Shown piece by piece: positions 56,734 to 64,000 of a DNA stretch of 64,000 bases. Made by a program: the position numbers and the translations under genes. The DNA is taken from positions 14,130,858 to 14,194,857 of the forward strand of contig OX387190.1 in NCBI GenBank assembly GCA_947561395.2, written 5' to 3'. The number at the start of each line of letters is the position of its first letter. Within the stretch, counting starts at the first letter, position 1. This DNA is from Buxus sempervirens (lineage: Eukaryota; Streptophyta; Magnoliopsida; Buxales; Buxaceae). The notes beneath the pieces are model-generated. The model made no database searches. It was not told the DNA's origin and saw nothing but the letters and a program-made list of their open reading frames with translations.

Positions 56734-58078
56734 TCGCGTGCGACCGCGACTTTCCCCATTCTTTCTTCCTTCTCCGATTACTCAGACCAGACACACCTCT
56801 CTTCTCCTTTGTCCCCGACTGTCATCCTTTCTTCTCCGGCCATTTCCCTGAGCTCCGGCGATACTATTGCTACCGGCGACAGTCTGTGACTCCGACGACA
56901 TCCGTTATTGTCCATTTACGGCAGCAGTCGAGCCCTAGCTCGATTTTTCCTGTTTTCTTGCTGCTCGACGCCATCGTCCATTCGCCTGTTCTTCTCCAAT
57001 CCGACTCAATCCGACCAGTCAATCCGACCAGGTCAGTGAGCATCTGAGCATACATTCTTTCCCTTTTTGTTCGCTGTGTCAAATCCTGTATACATTGGGC
57101 GAGCATGCATATACATATACATATTATTTTTTTTTCTTGCTGTGTTGAATCCTGTATACATTGGGCAAGCATATATGCTTACTGTGTTGAATTCTTCAAT
57201 GTTAGATGCATGCTCACGTTGTATGATTCTTATTTTGTCCTTCTCAGATTATTTTGCTCACTTTGAGCCGGGTTGTTGATTTCAACTGTACTTAGTGCAC
57301 ACATGTTTCTGATCATGGCGATGGAATTTTCATACCATGCTATTGCTGTTTTTTTTTCTTTTTCTGCTTTGACTGCCTTGCCCATTCTGGATTTATATTT
57401 CCGTAATTCCTTGGGATACGGTTGCCTGCTTGTGAACCGAATTGCTTATCCCACATTGAATTGTCTGCTTTGATGGGAAAATGCCCATTTTCAAATTGGA
57501 TCCACATGCCATGACTTGTTCTTTGACCACACTTTGCATGGCCCGTTTGGTATCTTTGCATGCCTTTTAGGTTCCGATTGGCTGATATCAAGCTTTAGTT
57601 GCCCATATAGTGGTAGTCACCCTTTTAGCCTGTTGCCTTTGATAGTACCCGAAAGCCTTAGATTGCCTGTCGGCAACATTTCCCACTGAATGGCATAATT
57701 ACCAGTGGTGAAAACTTTTCAAATACCATGCCTTGATCTGATTTTAGCATGTCTTCGACTGACAAGACTCATGATTGGCCCTTGGGTTCTATAGTTAATC
57801 TAAGACCTTTTGCTTCCGCATCACTGTCGGGCTTTCACGTAGGAATCCTGTAGTAAATTAGCACATATTAAGCCTTGTAGATATTCTTAGAACAAAAAAA
57901 GCTTTAGAACCAGGATTTCACAAAAATGAAAATACCAATCACTTAAAGACTTTGAATTGGAACAGATAACCAAATGAAATTCCCTTATGAACTAGAACCG
58001 AAACCTAGACCAACAACCAAATAAAATTCCTGATAAATTTGTACTGAAGTTTATGGAATACTTCCCTGTGGCTTGTAG
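56734..58078 (+). other. 5' leader and leader intron of gene A
   Basis: A C/T- and CCGG-rich leader ends at a good donor, CCAG|GTCAGTGAG, at 57031/57032. The following 1,047 bp is AT-rich and ends CTTGTAG directly before the ATG at 58079, fitting one leader intron. Inferred from splice signals only. Confidence 0.55.
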
Positions 58079-60836
58079 ATGGCTAGGAGTTGTTCCCGTG
58101 TTCAAGAGGAGGTTGATCCAGCTGATCGGCCCTCTTCGTCTCGAGCTCGGATTGAGACGTGTTCTAGTGCTACCCTTTCGGAGCCTCTAGAGGATTCCAG
58201 AGAGAGCTCTACTGAGGGTTCTACTGAGGTAGACTTTCAAATCCTTTCTCTCTTTTCTTCCTTCTATTCTCTTTCCCACACCACCTTCACACTTCTCCTT
58301 TGAACTTTAGCCCGCTGTTGCTCCTGCTCGAGGTCGGGGCAGAGGCCGAGGCAGAGTTCGGGATCAGGCCCCTGAGGGTGAGGGAGGCCGTGGCAGAGGC
58401 TGAGGCCGAGGCAGAGCCAGAGGTGCGGCTCAGGATGGTGCTGCTGTAGCTTTGTCAGGGATCTCTGCGGAGCTGAGAGCATCCGTTCATGATACAGAGC
58501 TCCTTAGTGGTTTGGATAGTCACCCCTCCATGTGCATCAGGGCCGATGTGCCTCTTCCATATCATTCTTCCCATTTGCGAGGCAGTTGGGGGATATTTAG
58601 TGAGTTAGCTCAATCGCTTTCTCCGGCACTCAGACGCGAGTTTGGGAGGTGCCACTTGGATTATTTCCTTAGCATCCCATCGTTCAGAGCCGACCGTCCA
58701 CTCATCTTCGCCATGATGGAGAGATATTTTCCGGACGCAGTCATTCCATCTACCGGACGTGGAGCTGGGGATCCGCCCCTCTGACTTTGTGATGATTACT
58801 GGTATTCCTTTGACGGAGCGGACCATCATCTTGGATTAGCCTTCTGCGGAGGACATCGGCCTCCTTCTGGGATATCAAGACCTGCCACCTGCTGCTTGGG
58901 ATGGGCGGAGTGGTCGTCTCTCCATTAGTTGGTTGCGGGAGAGCCTGACTCGTCATTACGGAGGGAGATATGCGACTGTCGCTGTGGAGGACGCAGCCTT
59001 TGTACCTATCTTCCGGCATGTTTTCCTGCTGATGCTCAGGAGCTGCTTCTTCCTGGAGGATACGACCAGCGTCAGCCCGCTTTTCTTGGATGCTCTGCGA
59101 GATTTTCATCAGACCCGCCAGCTAGCATGGGGTCGACTCATCTATGGGACCATCCTGGCCGGGTTGTGCCGAGTGGTTCGAGGCCTGGCATCCCCGAGAG
59201 GTGATGGAGTCAGCTGCCGGTTCTTCTGGCAGATCCTGCAGGTATTAAGTTGTCTTGTCTCATTCCTTGGGCTTTATCTTCCTTTATTTCTGACTGATTT
59301 TTCTTTTGAAAGGTGTTTATGTACACCTATATGACCTACTTCTGCCCGTCCCCAGTACCTGGTGTCGCAGAGTTCCTATGGCTTTGCGGTGGTCGGCCCA
59401 GGTCCGAGATGCTGATAGGAGTCAGCCTCGCACTGCTCGGGTGCACTTGGACCGTGCCTGACGATCTGACGTAAACTCTTTACCCTCTTTCCTTTTATCT
59501 CTTTTCCTGCACCTTGACTGTATTTGACCATTTTCCTTCTTTGCAGCTCATCCTGGCCTGCTTTAATGACGTGGATGTTGAAGTGGCCCATGAGATGGCA
59601 GTACAGGATGCCTTTGATAGAGATCTCTGCCGTCAGCCCTACCAGTGCTTCCTTGGGAGGCTTGGTAGGGTGATGTATTTGGGAGAGCGCCTGTACTTCC
59701 AGCACACAGGCACACTTCGCATCCCCGTTCCCCTTCCTCCTGTGGGTCCCGACACGCTCCTGCCAGGCTTTGATGTTGATCAGTTTGATCATTTCCAGGA
59801 TGCGGAGGAGCTCACAGTAGCTGGGGATTACGATGAGTGGATCCAGAGAGTATCCATTGGGTGCTTGATGGATCGGCCCACTCGTGCCGGGGTGACCAAG
59901 ATTGGCGGGATCTTTATCAGGATCCATGACGACACGGTGAGTCTGGTGCTCTTTATTTTTCATCCTCTTTCCTTCAATCCTGTATTTCTGATTCTAATTT
60001 TGTGCTTATTGGCAGGTACACGAGCTGAATGCTGTGCGGGACCGGTTCCTGAGCTAGCGGGCCGCGATCGAGGATATGATCGCTGAGCATGATGCGGTCG
60101 TGGCCTAGCGGGATGCTAGGATCAGAGAGCTGGAGGCTCTGGTTGCTGAGCTCCAGGCTAGACAGGTATCTGGTTTTCTTGTAATTTCATTTCTTTCATT
60201 TCTATGATTCTGCTATTCTGATATGCCTGCTTGACTTTTGCAGGGCCCGGTCCCAGATCTGGAGCCTGATTTCCCTGTACCTGGTCCATCTCCGGCTTGG
60301 GCTGGTAATCCCGAGGATGCCCCAATTGCTGATCCTGGTGATGCCCCACCTACTGATGCCCCAGCTGCTCCTGCGGATGCCCTGGCTGCTCCTTCATCTC
60401 CAGTGATGGTTCCTGAGCCGGAGGACATCCTTGCTGCTGACCCAGTGGAGCCGGATCCCCCAGTTCCTGCTGTAGATATCCCTGGTATGTTTTCTTTGAT
60501 TTTCCCTCTTTGGTTCATCTTGATATCTCAATTTATGATTTTTCCCCATTTGGCACAGATATTTCTGCTCCTGGCCCTTCTTCTGATGTTGTCGGGCCTT
60601 CTGGATCTGCCGGTCCAGTCGAGCCTGCACGTGCTGAGCCCGAGGCCTCTTCTCCAGATTCTGCTCCGGATCCACCTCCAGACCTTTTAGAGTATTGCTT
60701 GGAGTATCAGATCCAACAAGTGGTGGGTCGGCTTCCTCGCCATGCTACCGAGCGTATTCTGGCATACTCTAGGTGCCGATCACCTCGAGGGAGAGGCCGT
60801 AGAGGAGGACGCGGGGATGATCCTGCACTGGACTAG
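58079..60836 (+). pseudogene. Gene A: plant mobile domain (PMD) extra gene, multi-exon, decayed
   Basis: Likely exons: 58079-58228, 58311-59241, 59313-59470, 59547-59936, 60016-60165, 60244-60484, 60559-60836, each bounded by GT/AG. Exon 2 opens with Arg-Gly repeats, then the PMD-type region with F-x-P-x-V-E-L-G, D-F-V-M-I-T-G-I-P, L-L-G-Y and a long hydrophobic helix (58600-59241). Exon 3 keeps an A-L-R-W-S motif in a shifted frame. Exon 5 encodes a coiled coil, exon 6 D-A-P-rich repeats, and exon 7 another Arg-Gly tail. Lesions: TGA at about 58411, frameshift near 58735, TAG near 58839, a shift in exon 3, and two TAGs in exon 5. It runs antisense to element M2. PMD proteins are nuclear and linked to transposon silencing or come from transposons; the role here is unknown. 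Confidence 0.75.
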
Positions 60837-61017
60837 GAGATTAGGATTTTTATGTATTTTCCATCATCATTGTACAAAGAGACATATATATATATATAAT
60901 TTTATTCATTCTCTCTTGTATTGCCTTCCTTTCTATGCAAATATAACTTGTATACAGGTGAAACAGGTAAAAAATTCGGATTTTCCTCCCTTTCCTCTTT
61001 TTTTTGCACTTTTTCTT
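60837..61017 (+). other. Spacer between genes A and B
   Basis: Short AT-rich spacer with T/C tracts; likely holds the gene A 3' end. No terminator motif is certain. Confidence 0.4.
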
Positions 61018-61179
61018 TGTATCCGGTATATCAGACCAGATACATTGAGTTTTCTTTGTATCTGGACTAATATGCCGGATACGCTTAAAACTTTTTGTAT
61101 CCGGCATTGTTCACCGGATATGAATAAATTTCCTTGTATCCGATCTGATATGCCGGATACATTAAAACATGCTATAAAT
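61018..61179 (+). promoter_or_regulatory. Promoter of gene B, four class 1 sites
   Basis: Sites start at 61018, 61057, 61096 and 61135, exactly 39 bp apart. TATAAAT at 61173-61179 begins 12 bp after the last site. The spacing from array to TATA is like that of LTR D and D2. Confidence 0.8.
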
Positions 61180-61288
61180 GCAACCAGCCTCGGGATTTGC
61201 ACATTTTTACGAGTTTTTGAGTTTAGAAAACCCCCTTTTCGCCTTTTTCTTCCTCCCCTTGAGTTCTAGCTTGCTCCCATCATCTCTA

Positions 61289-62799
61289 ATGGAATCCGGA
61301 TCATCTTCTGCCTTACCATTGTCTGTCCACACGGCCTCCCCTGCAAAACAGCCTTTTAGATCAAAACCACCTAATCTTACTAGGTATAATCTCATGGACT
61401 CTTTTTATAATAGATGGGTTAATTCTATGACCCTGGATGAAGAGAGGAGATGGGATTCCAACCATCTAGGCCATATTTTGCTTATCCCGAAGGTTCCCTT
61501 CAAGTGGGAGATTATTGAAGCCATGATTGGCCATTGGGTACCCGACCTCAACTTTTTCCGTTTTGGAAACCATGAGATGACCCCGACCATTGAGGAGGTG
61601 GAAACTATCCTGGGCTTGAGGTTTGATGAGAAGGTAGTGAATCCACCCCTTAGGCCCAGCTACAAGAAGGATGCTTCTACTTTCCTGGGCATAGGGAAGA
61701 AGGATTTGGGGGATTCTGACACCCTTCTGACCTTGTCCAAATCTTTTTTGACTGAGAAGCTCTTGAGGGGGGAGAATAAAGAGGCTAGGTTCAATGCCTT
61801 GACCCTGATAGTGGTCAACCAATTACTTTTTCCCCGAGATGATGATGAGGTAGACTTGGCCTTGATCTCAGTTATATGCCAGGTTAGGGAGCGGGATAGC
61901 TTGGCTCCTATGATTTTGGCGGAGATGTATCAGACTTTGACTGACTGCTACAACAGGAAGTCGAAACGCTTCTTATCATGTGCCCCTGTCCTGCAGGTAA
62001 TTCTTTCGCACCTCTTTTTTTTTTGCATTTCTTTTTTTTGCTATTTTTTCTTCTTTTTTGCTTTTACAATATACTAAAAAATCCCTCCTCCTTTACAGCT
62101 TTGGCTACTTGATCAGCTGAGTCAGATTGAGGAAATCAATAGGCATTTCTTCCCAAGCTTGAAAGTTCCTATCTTGATGAGCAACCGGGGGTGTCCCGAC
62201 ATTCCAGGGTTGGTTTACTTTCTTGGGTTCACTCCAGGATGATCAGGTGAGGTAGCCTGGTACCTATCAGCCCAATGCAGAGACCGTGATCAGCTTCCGA
62301 GACCGTAATTTTCTGATTCTGGCTGGCCTGAGACATGCGGTGCTTTACCTTCCTTTACGGGTCCTTCGTCAGTTCAGAGCGACCCAGGGGATTATAATCC
62401 CAAGTGGGTATGAAGATCATCTTGGGCCACTTTCTCCAGCTACCATGAAGCTGAATGCCTGGTTGATGAAGGAGTGGTCTTATGTTCGCTTTATGCGGGG
62501 CCTCGTCTTCTCAGAGTCCCATGTGAAGGACTATCTCTTTTGGATTAGGGAGCAGATACAGAGTCAGGCTTTAGTACCTGAAGATCCTCCTGCAGTCTTG
62601 GCTCCTACTTATGAGGACATTCTGGAGTCTGAGAGAGCTTCTCACAAGCGACTTCAGCAAATATGGGTACGAGAGGCCCAGGAGCTTAGGATACGAGGCC
62701 TTGACATGGAGAGGCAACTTGCAAAGCAGGTGTCCCGCCGTCTTGCTATGGAAAAGCAACTTGAGGAGCATAGGCAGGCTCGCTGTCTTGAAGTCCGAG
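61289..62799 (+). pseudogene. Gene B: DUF7745-like extra gene, cut by LTR D2
   Basis: Exon 1 (61289-61996, 236 codons) has F-R-F-G, T-P-T-I-E-E, an F-N-A-L-T-L-I-V-V segment and C-A-P-V-L-Q at the exon end. The intron is 61997-62098 (CAG|GTAATT to TTACAG). Exon 2 starts L-W-L-L-D-Q, with a TGA at 62239-62241 and a frameshift before about 62280. It then continues in another frame with L-R-Q-F and F-W-I-R-E-Q, and ends in a strong coiled coil (62600-62799). At 62800 LTR D2 begins, and its first bases supply the TAA that ends the frame. The family was recognised from motifs shared with the D pseudogene (1-908). It follows gene A in the same direction. Confidence 0.75.
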
Positions 62800-64000
62800 T
62801 GTAAGCACCTCATTTTTGCGCTCCCGAAAAAGCCGGAAATGCAAACCCTGGACAAAAAGTCAAACCCTGATGGGTCAAAAATTGACTTTTTGATCAAGTA
62901 AAAATTGGCCACCTTGCTTTATCTCATTGGATAGAGAATCCCGACACCAGTCCAACGCAACTGAGTTTGCTAGAATCGGAGTCCGGATGAAGGTTCTGTG
63001 GGCCGGTCAAGCTTGAAGGAGAGCCGAAAGTTGACTTTTCCTCGAACCCCATGCCAAGTGCTTAGCCCTATGTCATTGAGTAGCGGGCTCCGATACGAGT
63101 CTAACGCAATTGAGTTTGCTTAAATCGGAGTTCGGATGAAGGAGATATGAGCTGTCGAAGTTTCCGAGTAGCAAAACCGGAAACTGCACACGTGGTGCAG
63201 GAACTGCCCACGTGGCAGCCAACGCAGCAAAATATCTCAGGGACCAAATCTTAAATATCCAAAATTCACAGGGACCAATCCGTAGATATCCAAAAGTGTC
63301 AAATCGGTTGAATCGGTCAAGTCGAGGGGCAAATCCGTAATTTTTTTATTTGTATCCGGTCAAATATACCGGATACACATAGGTTTGTGTATAACCGGCA
63401 TCAAATACCGGATACAAAAAGATTTTCGCGCGAGATTCGCGCCGATTGCCCGACAAATTCGCGGCGGCATTTAATTTTCGGATGATTATGTTTTGTATCC
63501 GGCATTCAATGCCGGATAGAAAGGAACCTCTGTGTAACCGGCCATGGAGGCCGGATATGAAAAGAGCTTAGTGTATCCGGCTTGAGTTGCCGGATACATT
63601 AAGTTTGTCTATAAAAGGCAAACAGCAGCTCATTTCCGGGGTTGGCGATTTTTTTTGCTCTTCAGCTCTCTTCTGTCACCCATTCTCACTCGAATCCCTC
63701 ACTCCTCACCTCCCTTTGCCCACACCTCCACTCCACACCACCCCCAAGGGAAGCCCAACTACCTCTCCCCTTCTTCCTCTCCCTTTTGTGGCCACCTGGA
63801 GGAGGTGTACCTGCTGTAGCTGCCGGAGAAGGAGCTTCTGGTTGCTGTCCAGCTCTAAGGAAGAGCCTCCACATTGCCTAGAAGATCAAGGACCATCAGG
63901 TGAGGTTCCTAGTAGCCTTGTGCTGCACATATATTAAAATAAGAATTTTCTAAAATAAATTTTCAAGCTTGGTTTCATCCCTTGCATGAGTTTTTCTCTA
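62800..64000 (+). mobile_element. LTR D2, same family as LTR D, runs off the window
   Basis: Starts TGTAAGCACC, matching the minus-strand start of LTR D. There is no polypurine tract before it and the flank is gene B coding sequence, so it is a 5' or solo LTR inserted in gene B. The left flank is CCGAG. TATA is at 63610-63617. The sequence to 64000 aligns with LTR D down to about 14950. Confidence 0.88.
63351..63617 (+). promoter_or_regulatory. Promoter of LTR D2: five class 1 sites plus TATA
   Basis: Sites start at 63351, 63390, 63494, 63533 and 63572, spaced 39, 104, 39 and 39 bp, identical to LTR D. The last has the centre CTTGAGTTGC. TATAAAAG follows at 63610-63617. Confidence 0.85.

Noticed and set aside
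58264..58482. Minus-strand frame opposite gene A
   Set aside because: Shadow of the Arg-Gly repeat exon.

Overview
This 64 kb window is almost entirely nested LTR retrotransposons. It looks like a large, repeat-rich flowering-plant genome, probably a eudicot; I cannot name the species. I see no single-copy host gene, rRNA, tRNA gene or CRISPR array. The evidence for a plant is a Sirevirus-type Ty1/copia element, several Ty3/gypsy elements of the Tat/Ogre kind (primer site matching tRNA-Arg, second RNase H, G-patch remnant, 2-4 kb LTRs), plant mobile domain (PMD) and DUF7745 genes, and a decayed plant-type L1 LINE.

Layout from the left. Element D (minus strand) contributes a DUF7745-like pseudogene (1-908), a primer site (2393-2411) and a giant 5' LTR (2415-16195). 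A young, apparently intact copia element S (2567-12632, TSD AGTCC) sits inside that LTR. D had inserted into the gag region of element C (plus strand, 16196-27781), a gag-only derivative without pol. C also carries two solo LTRs, E1 (17255-20022) and a (23663-25887). C in turn interrupts the integrase of element F (minus strand, 27782-37274), whose gag, protease, RT, both RNases H and the integrase start are decayed and split by solo LTR E2 (31209-34212). LTR A' (37275 to about 41200, holding solo LTR B at 37746-40242) sits in the F gag. Then come a 77 bp tandem array, the 5' end of element M4 (to 46133), the 3' end of P3 (46134-48897), an LTR tail G, a LINE fragment, the 3' ends of M1 (50954-53845) and M2 (53846 onward), two plus-strand extra genes belonging to or lying inside M2 (PMD gene A and DUF7745 gene B), and LTR D2 (62800 onward), which cuts gene B.

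The most interesting signal is regulatory. Every gypsy LTR with a mapped promoter, apart from the E family, carries short palindromes with the core CCG-N11-CGG at a strict spacing. Class 1 sites are TGTATCCG-N11-CGGATACA every 39 bp. Class 2 sites are ACCGCA-N7-TGCGGT, usually every 28 bp. In the cases visible here, an element with class 1 in its LTR has class 1 in its internal extra-gene promoter, and class 2 goes with class 2; sister LTRs that are otherwise alike carry different classes. Copia S does the same with an unrelated motif (CGCTG-N-CAGCG), found in its LTR and in front of its envelope-like gene. A second signal is arrays of hairpins in LTR regions downstream of the TATA box, with constant loops and changing stems (S: loop AATCCA; E1: loop GCCTACTCAGGGTTT). 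A working hypothesis is that the extra genes encode, or answer to, factors that recognise element-specific operators; the sequence alone cannot prove this.
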